From assembly GCA_963205495.1 (NCBI GenBank), contig CAUJIN010000032.1, forward strand, positions 33,245 to 97,244: a DNA stretch of 64,000 nucleotides, read 5' to 3'. A program made the position numbers and the translations under genes. Positions within the stretch are counted from its first letter, which is position 1. Each line of letters opens with the position of its first letter. Source of the DNA: Pseudomonadota bacterium. Its GTDB lineage: Bacteria > Pseudomonadota > Gammaproteobacteria > Xanthomonadales > Xanthomonadaceae. Below, in pieces: positions 18,670 through 33,371 of this stretch. The notes under the pieces were generated by a model. That model had not been told where the DNA came from and did not search any database. It saw nothing but the letters and a program-made list of their open reading frames with translations.

Positions 18670-19030
18670 CCAGCTCGACGGTCTTGTCGAACACCGCCAC
18701 GAAGTCGAGGTTGTACATGAGGTTGCGGCGAACCTCGTAGGCCACCTGCAGCTGGTAGCCCTCCTTGCGGGTGATCTTGACGTTCTCGGGCTTCACCGAT
18801 TCGACGTAGCTGATATCAAAGCGACGGAACAAGAGAGCACGAACCTCTTCGGGCGATTTCTGCTTGATGCCGGGCTCGGCCGCCAGGCCGTTCATGTCGG
18901 TCACCACCGAGTTGTATTCGGTGTAGACCGGAAACAGCTTCATGCCGATGTAGATGAAAAATCCGACCACCGCGAGCACGATCAGGAAGCTCGTCAGGGT
19001 CAGGCCGTTCTGGGTCGAGATGCGCTTCAT
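18650..19030 (-). CDS. DUF4845 membrane protein between lepB and rnc
   Basis: A 126-residue protein of the DUF4845 type commonly found between lepB and rnc in gammaproteobacteria. One N-terminal transmembrane helix ([20 protein letters not shown]) is followed by a periplasmic domain containing [11 protein letters not shown] and [20 protein letters not shown]. The function is not established. The gene overlaps rnc by 20 nt. Confidence 0.85.
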   Translation of the reverse strand: MKRISTQNGLTLTSFLIVLAVVGFFIYIGMKLFPVYTEYNSVVTDMNGLAAEPGIKQKSPEEVRALLFRRFDISYVESVKPENVKITRKEGYQLQVAYEVRRNLMYNLDFVAVFDKTVELGAGSVD

Positions 19031-19095
19031 GCAGTTCCCCGCAGCGTGTGGAAGAGTTCGGGATCATTCGCCGCTCGGCAGCGCCGACGGCGCGC

Positions 19096-19878
19096 CTAGT
19101 GTATGACGGTTCCGATGCGGGAAAAATCGGAACCGCCGTTCCTGCCGTCCCAGTTCATCCAGATGAAGAAGGCGCGGCCGACGAGGTTCTTCTCGGGCAC
19201 GAAGCCCCAGTAGCGGCTGTCCTCGCTGTTGTCGCGGTTGTCGCCCATGACGAAATAGTGGCCTTCGGGCACGGTCCAGGAACCTTCGCCGAGGGAGCCG
19301 CGCTGAATCCGCGGGTCGACCAGGATCGAGTGCTTGACCTCCCCCAGTTGCTCGATGAGGTGCTCGGCGCCGGTCATCTCGCGCCCGGAGCCCACGCCCG
19401 CGTAGGAGCCTTCCGGCGCGGCTGCGACGACCTGCCCGTTCACCTTGAGCACCTTGTTGCGGTACTCCACCACGTCGCCGGGGAGCCCGACGACGCGCTT
19501 GATGTAGTCCTGCGTGGTGTCGCGTGGATAGCGGAACACCACCACGTCACCGCGCTCGGGTTCGCCGATCGGGAGAATCTTGGTGTCGGTAACGGGCAGG
19601 CGGATGCCGTAGCCGAACTTGTTGACCAGGATGAAGTCGCCGGTGAGCAGGGTCGGCATCATCGAGTTGGAGGGGATCCGGAACGGTTCGGCCAGGAAGG
19701 ACCGCAGCACCAGCACGATCAAGAGCACCGGGAAAAAGGAGCGCGCGTACTCGACCACCAGCGGCTCCTTGCCGCCGGCCGCCTTGCGCTTGCGGCCGAA
19801 GGCCAGGTGGTCGATCAGCCAGATGACGCCGGTAAGCGCCGTGGCCAGCACCAGAAACGCGGCAAAATTGAAGTGCAC
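19096..19878 (-). CDS. lepB: Signal peptidase I
   Basis: Membrane-bound serine/lysine protease that removes signal peptides. The 260 residues have two N-terminal membrane segments (NFAAFLVLATALTGVIWLI and FFPVLLIVLVLRSFL). The catalytic serine is in PSNSMMPTLL, the general-base lysine in the GDVVVFRYP to DYIKRVVGLPGD region, and the family box GDNRDNSEDSRYWGFV is intact. It lies between lepA, 27 bp upstream, and the DUF4845 gene. Confidence 0.96.
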   Translation of the reverse strand: MHFNFAAFLVLATALTGVIWLIDHLAFGRKRKAAGGKEPLVVEYARSFFPVLLIVLVLRSFLAEPFRIPSNSMMPTLLTGDFILVNKFGYGIRLPVTDTKILPIGEPERGDVVVFRYPRDTTQDYIKRVVGLPGDVVEYRNKVLKVNGQVVAAAPEGSYAGVGSGREMTGAEHLIEQLGEVKHSILVDPRIQRGSLGEGSWTVPEGHYFVMGDNRDNSEDSRYWGFVPEKNLVGRAFFIWMNWDGRNGGSDFSRIGTVIH

Positions 19879-19905
19879 GGAAGGTTCCTTGCGAAAGGGG
19901 TGTCG

Positions 19906-21699
19906 TTACTTGGAATCGGCCTGAAGCACGGCGAGGAAGGCTTCCTGCGGGATGTCGACGCGCCCCACCGACTTCATCCGCTTCTTGCCTTCCTTCTGCT
20001 TCTCCAGCAGCTTCTTCTTGCGCGAAGCGTCGCCACCGTAGCACTTGGCCAGCACGTTCTTGCGCAGCGCCTTGACCGTGGAGCGCGCGATCACCTGCGC
20101 GCCGACCGCGGCCTGGATGGCCACATCGAACATCTGGCGCGGGATCAGGTCCTTCATCTTCTCGCAGATCTCGCGCCCGCGCCGATCGGCCTGGGCACGA
20201 TGGCAGATGATCGAGAGCGCATCGACGCGATCGCCGTTGATGAGCACGTCCAGACGCACGAACGGGCCGGCCTCGAAACGCACGAAGTGGTAGTCGAGCG
20301 AGGCATAGCCGCGGCTCACCGACTTGAGCTTGTCGAAGAAATCCAGGACCACCTCGGCCATCGGCAGTTCGTAGCTGACCTGCACCTGGCTGCCCAGGTA
20401 CTGGATGCCGGTCTGCATCCCGCGCTTTTCCTCGCACAGCTTGATCACGTTGCCGACGTAATCGGGCGGGGTGAGGATGTTCGCCAGGATGATCGGCTCG
20501 CGGATCTCGGCGATCTTCGTGGCCGGAGGCAGGCGCGCCGGGTTGTCCAGTTCGGAAACCGCGCCTTCCGTGTCCACCAGTTCATAAACCACGGTCGGCG
20601 CGGTGGTGATGAGGTTGAGGTCGTACTCGCGCTCCAGCCGTTCCTGCACGATTTCCATGTGCAGCATCCCGAGGAAGCCGCAGCGGAAGCCGAAGCCCAT
20701 CGCCTCCGAGCTTTCCGGCTCGAAGCGCAGCGCCGCGTCGTTGAGGCGCAGCTTCTCCAGCGCCTCGCGCAGCGCCGGATAGTCGTCCGCGTCCACCGGA
20801 AACAGGCCCGCGAACACGCGCGGCTGCATTTCCTGGAAGCCGGGGAGCGGTCCGGGCGCAGGTGCCGCCGCCAGCGTCAGGGTGTCGCCGACCGGGGCGC
20901 CATGCACATCCTTGATGCTGGCCGTCATCCAGCCCACTTCGCCCGCGCCAAGCACGGGGTTGACCTTGCGCTTGGGCGTGAACACGCCGACCGAATCGAC
21001 CTGGTGCACCCGTCCGGTGCTCATCACCAGAATCTTGTCGCCGGCACGGATCTCGCCCTGCATCACCCGCACCAGCGAGACCACGCCCAGATAGTTGTCG
21101 AACCAGGAATCGACGATCAGCGCCTGCAGCCGGTCGGTGTCGCGCGGCTTGGGCGGCGGGATGCGCTGCACGATGGCCTCCAGCACGGCGCGCACGTTGA
21201 GGCCGGTCTTGGCGCTCACCTCCACCGCGTCGTCGGCCTCGATGCCGATCACCGCCTCGATTTCCTCGCGCACCCGTGCCGGATCGGCCGTGGGCAGGTC
21301 GATCTTGTTGAGCACCGGAATCACTTCCAGCCCCATCTCCACCGCGGTGTAGCAGTTGGCGACCGACTGCGCCTCCACTCCTTGCGCTGCGTCGACCACC
21401 AGCAGCGCGCCCTCGCAGGCGGCGAGCGAGCGGCTTACCTCGTAGGAGAAATCGACGTGGCCGGGGGTGTCGATGAAATTGAGCTGGTACACCGTGCCGT
21501 CCAGCGCCGTGTACGGCAGCGATACCGACTTGGCCTTGATGGTGATGCCGCGCTCGCGCTCGATCGGATTGGAGTCGAGCACCTGCGCCTCCATCTCGCG
21601 CTCGGTCAGGCCTTCGCAGAGCTGGATGATGCGGTCGGCCAGGGTCGACTTGCCGTGGTCGACGTGCGCGATGATGGAAAAGTTGCGGATGTGCTGCAT
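19906..21699 (-). CDS. lepA: Elongation factor 4 (LepA)
   Basis: Translational GTPase implicated in 30S biogenesis and initiation. The start at 21699 gives 597 residues beginning [19 protein letters not shown], the exact family beginning; in-frame upstream starts add 52 non-conserved residues. [25 protein letters not shown] and LNKIDLP are the GTPase boxes. The C-terminal domain ends with [20 protein letters not shown], which is specific to LepA. It heads the lepA-lepB-DUF4845-rnc-era block. Confidence 0.97.
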   Translation of the reverse strand: MQHIRNFSIIAHVDHGKSTLADRIIQLCEGLTEREMEAQVLDSNPIERERGITIKAKSVSLPYTALDGTVYQLNFIDTPGHVDFSYEVSRSLAACEGALLVVDAAQGVEAQSVANCYTAVEMGLEVIPVLNKIDLPTADPARVREEIEAVIGIEADDAVEVSAKTGLNVRAVLEAIVQRIPPPKPRDTDRLQALIVDSWFDNYLGVVSLVRVMQGEIRAGDKILVMSTGRVHQVDSVGVFTPKRKVNPVLGAGEVGWMTASIKDVHGAPVGDTLTLAAAPAPGPLPGFQEMQPRVFAGLFPVDADDYPALREALEKLRLNDAALRFEPESSEAMGFGFRCGFLGMLHMEIVQERLEREYDLNLITTAPTVVYELVDTEGAVSELDNPARLPPATKIAEIREPIILANILTPPDYVGNVIKLCEEKRGMQTGIQYLGSQVQVSYELPMAEVVLDFFDKLKSVSRGYASLDYHFVRFEAGPFVRLDVLINGDRVDALSIICHRAQADRRGREICEKMKDLIPRQMFDVAIQAAVGAQVIARSTVKALRKNVLAKCYGGDASRKKKLLEKQKEGKKRMKSVGRVDIPQEAFLAVLQADSK

Positions 21700-21875
21700 G
21701 GAGTGTCCGTGCGGGAGCCGGGAAGGCCCGGGCATGAAACGGGGAATTATGCCACGAGACGCGCCCATGCCGGCGCGCGGGTCCGCACGACATGGCGCAG
21801 TCGGGCGGATGCCCGTTCCGGAAAGGCGCGCCTGCCCCGCGGTAGACTGAAGCACGGTTTCGCAGGGAGAGTCGG

Positions 21876-22106
21876 ATGCGCGATTTCCGGGACGATCACG
21901 GCAGGCGCTGGCAGGCGGCCCTGCTGGATGCCTCCTGCGGCAGCGTCCACCTCGTGTTCAGTCCGCTGGCAGGTGCGCAGTTGCGCCGCTGCCCGAGCGA
22001 TGCCGGAAGCCTTGCCGAGGCGATGGAGTGGCTTGATGCGCTCGACGACCAGAGCCTGCGCGCGCTGCTGGATTCCGCAGCAGACTGGGACCCGGCGAAG
22101 AACTGA
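21876..22106 (+). CDS. Small hypothetical protein (76 aa)
   Basis: Not assigned to a named family. A good ribosome-binding site (AGGGAGA) sits 5 bp before the ATG. The protein is acidic with Trp at two places: an N-terminal [20 protein letters not shown], a central hydrophobic strand [11 protein letters not shown], and an acidic C-terminal helix [20 protein letters not shown]. This pattern suggests a small folded cytoplasmic protein. It lies between the divergent lepA and the convergent lipA. Coding is supported by the ribosome-binding site and amphipathic composition. Confidence 0.6.
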   Translation: MRDFRDDHGRRWQAALLDASCGSVHLVFSPLAGAQLRRCPSDAGSLAEAMEWLDALDDQSLRALLDSAADWDPAKN

Positions 22107-22187
22107 CGATTTCCTCGCTCTGACGCGATTCCAGCACCCGCCCTCGGATTCTTCCGTACAGGCCGGAAATCACCGGCAGTCTCCAGA

Positions 22188-23237
22188 TCAGCAGCGCAAC
22201 GACTGCATCGTCACCGCGGATTCACGGATCGCCTCCAGCACCGCCTCCTTGCCCAGGCCCACGTTGTCCTGCTCGAGCACGCGCTCGGCACGGTAGCTGG
22301 AGCGAACCAGCGGGCCGGAAACGGCCTCCAGAAAGCCCTTGGACAGCGCCAGATCGCGGTATTCGGAGAACTGCTCCGGACTGACGAAGCGTTCCACCGG
22401 CAGGTGGTTCCTGGTCGGGCGCATGTATTGGCCCATCGTGACCACGTCCACGTTGGCCGCGCGCATGTCGTCCAGCGCCTGCTCGATTTCCTCGTCGGTC
22501 TCGCCCAGCCCCAGCATCAGGCTGGTCTTGGTGATGACCTGCGGAGCATGGCGCTTGGCAAAGGCCAGCACATCGAGGGTCTGGTCGTAGCCGGCGCGCG
22601 GATCGCGCACCGGATGGGTCAGGCGGCGCACGGTTTCCAGATTCTGCGCGAAGGTGGCAAGACCGGCGTCCAGCACCGTGGCCACGTGCGCGTGCACGCC
22701 CTGGAAGTCGGGCGTGAGCGCCTCGACCGCGGTGTTCGGCATGCGCTCATGGATGGCGCGGATGCAGGCGGCGTAGTGGCCTGCGCCGAGATCGGGGAGG
22801 TCGTCGCGATCCACCGAGGTCAGCACCACGTACTTCAGCCCCATCAGCGCCACCGCATCGGCCACGTTGGCAGGCTCCATCGGATCGAGCCAGCCGCGCG
22901 GATTGCCGGTATTGACCGAGCAGAACTTGCAGGCGCGGGTGCAGACCGATCCCATCAGCATCAGGGTGGCGGTACCGCGCTCCCAGCATTCGGAGATGTT
23001 CGGGCACTTGGATTCGGCGCAAACCGTGGACAGGCGATGCGACTGCACGATGTCCAGGATTTCCTTGTACTTGGCACCGCTGGGCAGGCGCACGCGCAGC
23101 CAGGGCGGCTTGCGCTCGGCGTCGGGAACGGCGCTCAGCGCGTTGGGCTTGATGCCGTCGAGCACCGCGGGGGTTCCCTGCGGGCTCAGGATCTTGCTTC
23201 CCGAGGCCGGGCGCGGGGCGTTGGACGATTCGCTCAT
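22188..23237 (-). CDS. lipA: Lipoyl synthase
   Basis: Radical-SAM enzyme that inserts two sulfurs into protein-bound octanoyl groups. The 349-residue product has the auxiliary-cluster motif C73-x4-C78-x5-C84 (in [14 protein letters not shown]) and the SAM-cluster motif C99-x3-C103-x2-C106 (CTRACKFC). The C-terminal RSSYRAE supplies the serine ligand of the auxiliary cluster. The start at 23237 was picked because longer starts add a basic non-conserved tail. Its partner lipB is not adjacent. Confidence 0.96.
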   Translation of the reverse strand: MSESSNAPRPASGSKILSPQGTPAVLDGIKPNALSAVPDAERKPPWLRVRLPSGAKYKEILDIVQSHRLSTVCAESKCPNISECWERGTATLMLMGSVCTRACKFCSVNTGNPRGWLDPMEPANVADAVALMGLKYVVLTSVDRDDLPDLGAGHYAACIRAIHERMPNTAVEALTPDFQGVHAHVATVLDAGLATFAQNLETVRRLTHPVRDPRAGYDQTLDVLAFAKRHAPQVITKTSLMLGLGETDEEIEQALDDMRAANVDVVTMGQYMRPTRNHLPVERFVSPEQFSEYRDLALSKGFLEAVSGPLVRSSYRAERVLEQDNVGLGKEAVLEAIRESAVTMQSLRC

Positions 23238-23470
23238 GGACTGGATGGAGTTCAAGCGCGCCGAATGCGCGAGCCGGGCATTGTATCGACGCGAAGGATG
23301 CCTGGGGCAAATGGAGTCATGAAAGCGGGTGTGGAAAGCCCATCTCCAGCCCGCATTGCGAGCTCGCTGCCGCACCGGTTCGAGGCAAACATTCCGTCGC
23401 GCACCCGTATCGGTTCAAGCCTCGGGTCATCCACGGCACTGCGGGAAAAGATCCTTCCGAACGCGCGGGA

Positions 23471-25039
<1,569 letters not shown>

Positions 25040-25071
25040 GGGATGCCGGAACAATTCTTCGTTTCAGGTTG

Positions 25072-25278
25072 TGGTTGCCGCCCATGGCGCGACGTGGCGG
25101 CAACTGGATGACCCAACCCGGCCCTCCATGGCCGGGCGTTCGGCAGGCCGCGCGGCCTTTGAATCAACGCCAGGTTGCCGTCCATGGCGCAACCTCGCGG
25201 GCTTCGGAGCGCCCGGCCCGGCCCTCCATGGCCGGGCGTTCGGCAGGCCGCGCGGCAGTGCCGCGCAAGCGGCCTGCC
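25072..25278. repeat. Duplicated 100-bp hairpin-rich spacer between guaB and guaA
   Basis: Two units repeat at an exact 100-bp period. A 40-bp block (25117-25156) recurs without change at 25217-25256, and GTTGCCG-y-CCATGGCGC (25074-25090) recurs at 25174-25190. Each unit has two hairpins. The first hairpins differ in their arms but both pair: GTTGCCGCC with GGCGGCAAC in copy 1, AGGTTGC with GCAACCT in copy 2. The second, CCCGGCC with GGCCGGG, is identical in both. A third 10-bp stem (25242-25251 with 25269-25278) abuts the guaB stop codon. Confidence 0.8.
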
Positions 25279-27915
<2,637 letters not shown>

Positions 27916-29082
27916 TCACGCGGAATCCCGGGTCCGCGGCGGCTGGCGGGCCAACTCGACGAACAGGGCCTCGTAATCGCGGTGCATGCGTTCGCGACTG
28001 TGGTGCTCCAGCGCAGTCCGGCGCGCACGCGCGGCCAGTGCGGCGGCACGACTGGAATCGCGCAGCAGATCTTCCAGCGCACTGGCGAGTGCCTCCGGAT
28101 CGGATTCGGGCACGAGTACGCCGTTGACGCCATCCTCGATGACTTCCCGCACGCCGGGCACGGCGCTGCCGACCACGGCGCAGCCGGCCGCCATGCCTTC
28201 CAGCAAGGCCAGCGGCATGCCCTCGTAATGGGTGCTCAGGACGCAAACCTGATGTTGCATCAGGCGCTGCGGCACATCGCGCACCACGCCCGGGAATTCG
28301 ACCTGGTCGGCCACACCGAGCTGCCCGGCAAGCCGCTCCAGCGGCGCGCGGTGCAGGTCCTTGCCGCCTCCTGCCAACTGCAGCGGCACCCGCAGCCCGT
28401 GCTGGCGCAGCAGCGCGAGGGCGTGCAGCAGGGTGGCGTGATCCTTCTGTTTGGAAAAGCGCGCCACCATCACGATGCCGGGCACCCGGTCACGCCAGGG
28501 GTGCGCGTCGGCTTCGGTGAAGGGCTCCAGGCGGATGCCGTTGGGAATGGCGACGGTGCGTTCGGGCGGCATGCCCATTTCGAGCAGAGCCAGCCGCACG
28601 CCTTCGGAGCAGCCGACGATGCGGTCGGTGCGCCGTGCCAGCCAGCGCGACTGGAGCAGGCGCCAGCGGGTGTAGCGCTCGCGGGTGTTGTGTTCGACGT
28701 GGACCAGATGCGGCACCTTGGCCAGCAGCCCGGCGTAGCGCCCCCAAAGGTGCTCGCTGAAGCCGTGCGCGACCAGTACGTCGGGGCGGAACTGGCGGCA
28801 CAGCCGCACCAGTGCAAGGATCGTGGCTGCGTGGCTCCAGCCGGGAACAACGGCCATGGGCACGCCATCGCGCTGCAGTTCCTCCAGCCGTGCCGCAGGC
28901 GTCTGGCGTTTGCGGCGCAGCACCAGCAGCGGCTCGATGGCATCGCTGTCCCGTGCCGCCCGGACAAGCTGGACCGCGACCTGGGTCGCGCCGCCGGAAA
29001 ACCCCCCGGTGACGAAGTGCAGCACCCGGATGCGGCGCTGCGAGCCGCCATCAGGCGCAGCGTGCCGTGAAGGCGCGGTCAA
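27916..29082 (-). CDS. Glycosyltransferase family 4 protein
   Basis: GT-B fold glycosyltransferase of 388 residues. [19 protein letters not shown] is the N-terminal glycine-rich acceptor loop, [20 protein letters not shown] begins the nucleotide-sugar domain, and [14 protein letters not shown] is the E-x7-E motif of the family. No in-frame ATG precedes the conserved start; TTG at 29082 overlaps the folD stop as TTGA, which suggests translational coupling. The substrate is unknown. galE converges from the other side and could supply UDP-galactose. Confidence 0.88.
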   Translation of the reverse strand: MTAPSRHAAPDGGSQRRIRVLHFVTGGFSGGATQVAVQLVRAARDSDAIEPLLVLRRKRQTPAARLEELQRDGVPMAVVPGWSHAATILALVRLCRQFRPDVLVAHGFSEHLWGRYAGLLAKVPHLVHVEHNTRERYTRWRLLQSRWLARRTDRIVGCSEGVRLALLEMGMPPERTVAIPNGIRLEPFTEADAHPWRDRVPGIVMVARFSKQKDHATLLHALALLRQHGLRVPLQLAGGGKDLHRAPLERLAGQLGVADQVEFPGVVRDVPQRLMQHQVCVLSTHYEGMPLALLEGMAAGCAVVGSAVPGVREVIEDGVNGVLVPESDPEALASALEDLLRDSSRAAALAARARRTALEHHSRERMHRDYEALFVELARQPPRTRDSA

Positions 29083-29936
29083 TCGGAAGCCTCGGCCGCC
29101 AGCAGGGTGTTCTGCATCAGCGTGGCCACGGTCATCGGCCCTACTCCGCCCGGCACGGGCGTGATCCAGCTGGCGCGTGCGGCGGCGGCCTCGAAGCCCA
29201 CGTCGCCGCACAGCGAGCCGTCTTCCAATCGGTTGATGCCCACGTCGATGACCACCGCACCCGGCTTGATCCATTCGCCCGGCACCAGCCCCGGACGCCC
29301 GACGGCCACGACCACGATGTCGGCCTCACTGATGTGGCGGCACAGGGTTTCGCGCGGGGTGAAACGATGGCAGCTCGTGGTGGTGCAGCCGGCAATGAGC
29401 AACTCCAGCGCCATCGGCCGCCCGACGTGGTTGGAAACACCCACGACCACCGCCTCGCGCCCGCGCACCGGGCGGTCGGTGTGCGCCAGCAGCGTGAGGA
29501 TGCCGCGCGGCGTGCAGGGGCGAAGACCGGGCTGGCGCAGCGCCAGACGGCCTACGTTGGCGGCGTGGAAGCCGTCCACGTCCTTGTCCGGGTCGATGCG
29601 GTTGATCAGCGCGGTGCTGTCGATGTGCGCCGGCAGCGGCAGCTGCACCAGGATGCCGTGCACCGTCGGATCGGCATTGAGACGGTCGATCAGTCCGTAG
29701 AGTTCGGCCTCGGAAGTGGAGGCTGGAAGGTCGAAGTCGAACGAGGCAAAACCCACGCGATCGCAGGCGCGCCGCTTGTTGCGAACGTAGACCGCCGAGG
29801 CCGGATCGGCCCCGACCAGTACCACCGCGAGTCCCGGCGCGGGAAGCCCGGTCCGGTTTCGTACGGCCACCTTGGCGGCGATGTCGTCGAGAAGTTGATC
29901 GGCAATCGCCTTGCCATCGAGTATGCGTGCGGTCAT
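29079..29936 (-). CDS. folD: Bifunctional methylenetetrahydrofolate dehydrogenase/cyclohydrolase
   Basis: Interconverts 5,10-methylene-THF and 10-formyl-THF. The 285 residues contain [10 protein letters not shown] with catalytic K54, QLPLPAHID and [11 protein letters not shown] in the folate site, and [18 protein letters not shown] in the NADP loop, where most members have GRS in place of [22 protein letters not shown] is the family's C-terminal signature. The stop overlaps the start of the glycosyltransferase. Confidence 0.96.
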   Translation of the reverse strand: MTARILDGKAIADQLLDDIAAKVAVRNRTGLPAPGLAVVLVGADPASAVYVRNKRRACDRVGFASFDFDLPASTSEAELYGLIDRLNADPTVHGILVQLPLPAHIDSTALINRIDPDKDVDGFHAANVGRLALRQPGLRPCTPRGILTLLAHTDRPVRGREAVVVGVSNHVGRPMALELLIAGCTTTSCHRFTPRETLCRHISEADIVVVAVGRPGLVPGEWIKPGAVVIDVGINRLEDGSLCGDVGFEAAAARASWITPVPGGVGPMTVATLMQNTLLAAEASD

Positions 29937-30010
29937 CGATGCAGCCGTTGGAAGCGGAGCGCAATTATCACCGATGCGCGCCACCGGACCCAGCCGGTTC
30001 GGCGCGCGGA

Positions 30011-31405
30011 TCAGCGTTTGCTGTGGCGGATCAGGCGCCGGCGCTGGCGCACCTGCTTTTCGGTCAGCGGATTGACCTTGTCGGCATAGGGATTCGCGCC
30101 CTGACGGAATTCCAGCTTCAGCGGCGTGCCGACGAGCTTGTAGTGCTCTCGCAGGTAGTTTTCCAGATAGCGTTTGTAGCTGTCCGGAAGGTTCTTGATG
30201 CGGGTGCCGTGGATCACCGCGGTCGGCGGATGGGTGCCGCCGGGATGGGCGAAGCGCAGCTTGGCGGCGTGTCCTCCCACCGGCGGAGGCTGGTGGGCCG
30301 CGACCGCGGCTTCGATCACGCGCGTGAGGTCGGAAGTGGTGAACTGGAATCCGGCCGAACGGTGCGCCCGCTGCACCGCGCGCATCAGTTCGCGCAATCC
30401 CGATCCATGCGCCGCCGAGATCATCACCGACTGCGCCCAGGGCACGAAGACCAGACGGCGGTCGAGCGCGGACTGGGTCTGCTCGCGCTGGTAGGTTGAG
30501 AGCCCGTCCCACTTGTTCACCGCGATCACCAGCGCGCGCCCGGCGTCGAGCACCTGCCCCAGCACCGAGGCGTCCTGATCGGTGACGCCTTCGCTGGCAT
30601 CGAGCATGAAGATCACCACCTGGGCTTCTTCGATGGCGCGCAGCGTCTTGATGATGCTGAACTTCTCGACGGCTTCCTCGACCTTGGACTTGCGCCGGAT
30701 GCCGGCGGTGTCGATCAGGCGATACTTGTGCCCCTCGCGCTCCAGATCGACGTGGATCGAATCGCGCGTGGTGCCCGGCACGCTGGAGGCGATCACGCGC
30801 TCCTCGCCCAGCAGGCGGTTGACGAGAGTGGACTTGCCCACGTTGGGTCGGCCGACGACGGCCACGCGCAGCCGATCGGGCTCGACTTCCGCGACGGTGT
30901 CCTCCCGGGACTCGGGCAGACGCTCGAGGATTTCCTCGACCAGTTCGTCGACTCCGCGCTGGTGCGCTGCGGACAGGCGGACCACGTCGGTCACGCCCAG
31001 ACGCGCGTATTCGGCCCCCGCCTCGTGCGCGTCGGCCGCATCGATCTTGTTGAGCCCGAGCAGCACGGGTTTTCCGGCGCGTCGCAGCCGGCGCAGGATT
31101 TCCTCGTCCACCGGCAGCGGCGGGTGCTTGGCATCGACCACGAGCACCACGACGTCGGCCTCGTCGATGGCTGCGATGGACTGCTGCGCGGTCAGTCCGG
31201 CCAGCCCTTCCTCATCGCCGCTGATGCCGCCGGTATCCACCACCATGAAGGGGCGTTCCTCGACGCGGCGGCAGACGCCATAGTGGCGATCGCGCGTGAC
31301 CCCCGGCTCATCGTGGACGAGCGCGGCGCGGCTGCGGGTAAGTGAATTGAAAAGCGTCGATTTGCCGACGTTGGGTCGGCCAACCAGAGCGACCAGCGGC
31401 AGCAT
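30011..31405 (-). CDS. der: Ribosome biogenesis GTPase Der
   Basis: Double GTPase needed for 50S assembly. The 464-residue product has two complete GTPase domains: [14 protein letters not shown] and [12 protein letters not shown] in the first, [20 protein letters not shown] and [11 protein letters not shown] in the second, each with an N/TKxD box (NKID, NKWD). The C-terminal KH-like domain ends in the basic tail [12 protein letters not shown]. It is the last gene of the ndk-to-der block. Confidence 0.97.
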   Translation of the reverse strand: MLPLVALVGRPNVGKSTLFNSLTRSRAALVHDEPGVTRDRHYGVCRRVEERPFMVVDTGGISGDEEGLAGLTAQQSIAAIDEADVVVLVVDAKHPPLPVDEEILRRLRRAGKPVLLGLNKIDAADAHEAGAEYARLGVTDVVRLSAAHQRGVDELVEEILERLPESREDTVAEVEPDRLRVAVVGRPNVGKSTLVNRLLGEERVIASSVPGTTRDSIHVDLEREGHKYRLIDTAGIRRKSKVEEAVEKFSIIKTLRAIEEAQVVIFMLDASEGVTDQDASVLGQVLDAGRALVIAVNKWDGLSTYQREQTQSALDRRLVFVPWAQSVMISAAHGSGLRELMRAVQRAHRSAGFQFTTSDLTRVIEAAVAAHQPPPVGGHAAKLRFAHPGGTHPPTAVIHGTRIKNLPDSYKRYLENYLREHYKLVGTPLKLEFRQGANPYADKVNPLTEKQVRQRRRLIRHSKR

Positions 31406-31497
31406 GGCGACCTCGCGGGTTGCGCGGCTTCAAGGCCGCGGTGCGCCTCGCGCCAACGGCGTCGAGGCGTGGAAAGCACCGGCAGGCCGGCGCATTG

Positions 31498-32640
31498 TCA
31501 GTGAATCCGGAATGCGCCGAGGCGTCCATCCGTGGAAACGGCCACGAGCAGGTCGCCTTGAACCTGGGGCGTGGCGCGGATCGGCTTCCTATCCAGGCGC
31601 TCGCGTGCCGCAGGCCGACCGGTTTCGATGTCGAACCAGTGCAGGTAGCCCTCGAAATCGCCAACCACGACGTTGTTGCCCTGCACCGCAGGCGTAGTGA
31701 GCCAGCGATGTCCCAATCCGTCCTGTTTCCAGAGCGCCGCACCGCTGTCGCGGTCCAGCGCCCAGAGCACGCCGTCGCGGTCAGTCACGAACAGCCGTTT
31801 GCCGGACAAGGTGACACCGGCATAGCTCGACATCTCGCGATTCCACAGCGGACGCCCGCCGTCGAGCGAAACGCCGACCACCTGGGCATTGAACGCGGCG
31901 GCGTAGAGCTGACCTGCGTCGTAAGCCAGTTCGCCGTCGATATCGACCATGCGGTCCAGCTCGCTGCGTCCCTCTCCGAAGGCGATCGTCTGTTCCCAAA
32001 GCTGGCTTCCGTCCTCGCCGCGCAGGGCGACGATCTTGCCGCTGTCGTAACCCAGCAGCACCAGGCCTTCGGCCAGGATCGGCGAGGAATTGCCGCGCAG
32101 GGTCAGGGCCGGTGTGCCCTGGTCGTAGGCCCAGCGGCGCTCGCCATCGATGATGGAGAAGGCAAAGACGCGGCCGTCGATGCCACGCACCACGACCAGT
32201 CCGCGCGCCACGACCGGCGCAGCCAGGACTTCCGATGACACGCGCGCGCGCCAGCGCTCGCTGCCGCTGTCGGGATTGAACGCCGCCACGACGCCGTCGA
32301 GCGTGCCGACCACCAGGGTGCCCTCGCCCACGCCTGGGCTGCTCGACAAGCGAAGGCCGGTTTCGATGCTCCAGACCGCGGCACCGGAATCGGCGTCGAA
32401 GGCGACCAGTTCACCCTTGGGATCGGCCGCGTACACGCGGTTGCCGTCGAGGGTGGGATGCTGCCGGCTGCCGAGCCTGCGTTCGCCCTTGCCCAGGTTC
32501 TGATGCCAGACCTGAGAAATGCTCGCGGTCGGTGTCAGTTCGAGAAGCTCGGCGGCCTCTTCGATGTTCTCGCGCTTGGAGTTCTTGCCGCAGGCGGCCA
32601 GCAGCACGGCCAGCGCGAGGAGAACGAGGATGCGCTGCAT
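31498..32640 (-). CDS. bamB: Outer-membrane assembly lipoprotein BamB
   Basis: PQQ-like beta-propeller lipoprotein of the BAM complex. The signal peptide ends in the lipobox LLAAC with Cys17 as the lipidation site. The 380 residues show repeated blades with the A-x-D-x2-S/T-G-x3-W pattern, such as AFDADSGAAVWSIE, AFNPDSGSERWRA, ALDRDSGAALWKQ and HWFDIETGRP. It is 1 bp downstream of yfgM and 92 bp before der, the conserved order. Confidence 0.96.
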   Translation of the reverse strand: MQRILVLLALAVLLAACGKNSKRENIEEAAELLELTPTASISQVWHQNLGKGERRLGSRQHPTLDGNRVYAADPKGELVAFDADSGAAVWSIETGLRLSSSPGVGEGTLVVGTLDGVVAAFNPDSGSERWRARVSSEVLAAPVVARGLVVVRGIDGRVFAFSIIDGERRWAYDQGTPALTLRGNSSPILAEGLVLLGYDSGKIVALRGEDGSQLWEQTIAFGEGRSELDRMVDIDGELAYDAGQLYAAAFNAQVVGVSLDGGRPLWNREMSSYAGVTLSGKRLFVTDRDGVLWALDRDSGAALWKQDGLGHRWLTTPAVQGNNVVVGDFEGYLHWFDIETGRPAARERLDRKPIRATPQVQGDLLVAVSTDGRLGAFRIH

Positions 32641-32641
32641 G

Positions 32642-33280
32642 TCAGGCTCCCGGTTCGGCAGGTGAGACGCCCATGTCGGCGAGCTTCATCTCGATGATGG
32701 TTCGGTTGGGCGCGCCGGTTTCCAGGGCGCTGAGCGCATCCTGATAGGCGGTTTGCGCTTCTTCCGTACGGCCGAGCGCGCGCAGCGCATCGCCACGGGT
32801 ATCGGCCACGAGGCCCGCATAGGTTTCGGAAGGCACCTTGGCGAGGCTGTCGAGCGCATCCTGCGCCTTGCCTGCGCCCAGCTGGACGCGCGCCAGACGA
32901 AGCTGCGCCAGACCGGAAAGGGCCGGGTCCTGCGCCACGCGCGCCGCATCGACCAAGGCTTGCTGCGCGGCGTCTGCGTCGCCGGCGGCGAGCTTCTGCT
33001 CGGCCAGACGCAGCAGCCCCAACGCACCGTAGGGAGTCTTGGAATAGCGCGTGGTCAGCTCGGTCGCCAGCTGTTCGACCGCAGCGGCGTCCTTGCGTTC
33101 ACTCGCTTCTTCCAGCGCCTGATAGGTAGTTGCGGCGTCGTAGCGGTGCTGGGCCTGGTTGTGTTGCCACCATTGCCAGCCCAGGATGCCGGCCAAGCCG
33201 ACGACCAGGCCGCCGAACAGCGCGCCGCTGTTGTTGCGCAGCCACGAGCGGACCAGTTCACTTTGTTCGTGTTCGTCCAT
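32642..33280 (-). CDS. yfgM: YfgM-like ancillary SecYEG/periplasmic chaperone-network protein
   Basis: Inner-membrane protein of 212 residues with one N-terminal helix (about residues 19-38, ending in WQWW) and a periplasmic TPR-like domain (GALGLLRLAEQKLAAGDADAAQ, LAQLRLARVQLGAGKAQDAL). In E. coli YfgM associates with PpiD and the SecYEG translocon and hands substrates to periplasmic chaperones. bamB begins one base after its stop, linking secretion and outer-membrane assembly. Confidence 0.9.
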   Translation of the reverse strand: MDEHEQSELVRSWLRNNSGALFGGLVVGLAGILGWQWWQHNQAQHRYDAATTYQALEEASERKDAAAVEQLATELTTRYSKTPYGALGLLRLAEQKLAAGDADAAQQALVDAARVAQDPALSGLAQLRLARVQLGAGKAQDALDSLAKVPSETYAGLVADTRGDALRALGRTEEAQTAYQDALSALETGAPNRTIIEMKLADMGVSPAEPGA

Positions 33281-33304
33281 GGATATTCCACTCCGGAAAA
33301 TGTG

Positions 33305-33325
33305 GGAGCGCCACGCGGGCGCTCC
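33305..33325 (-). terminator. Hairpin between rodZ and yfgM
   Basis: Perfect 8-bp arms GGAGCGCC and GGCGCTCC surround a 5-nt loop. On the minus strand the stem is followed within a few bases by a short ATTTT. This may be a weak terminator or processing stem separating pilF-rodZ from yfgM-bamB-der. Confidence 0.4.
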
Positions 33326-33371
33326 GGGATGATTGGTTTGGGCCGCGGCTCGCCGGGAGGGGCCGCGGAAG

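Noticed and set aside
19048..22296. 1082-codon open frame on the plus strand across lepB and lepA
   Set aside because: Low-complexity His/Asp/Val composition; the opposite strand carries the unmistakable lepB and lepA sequences.
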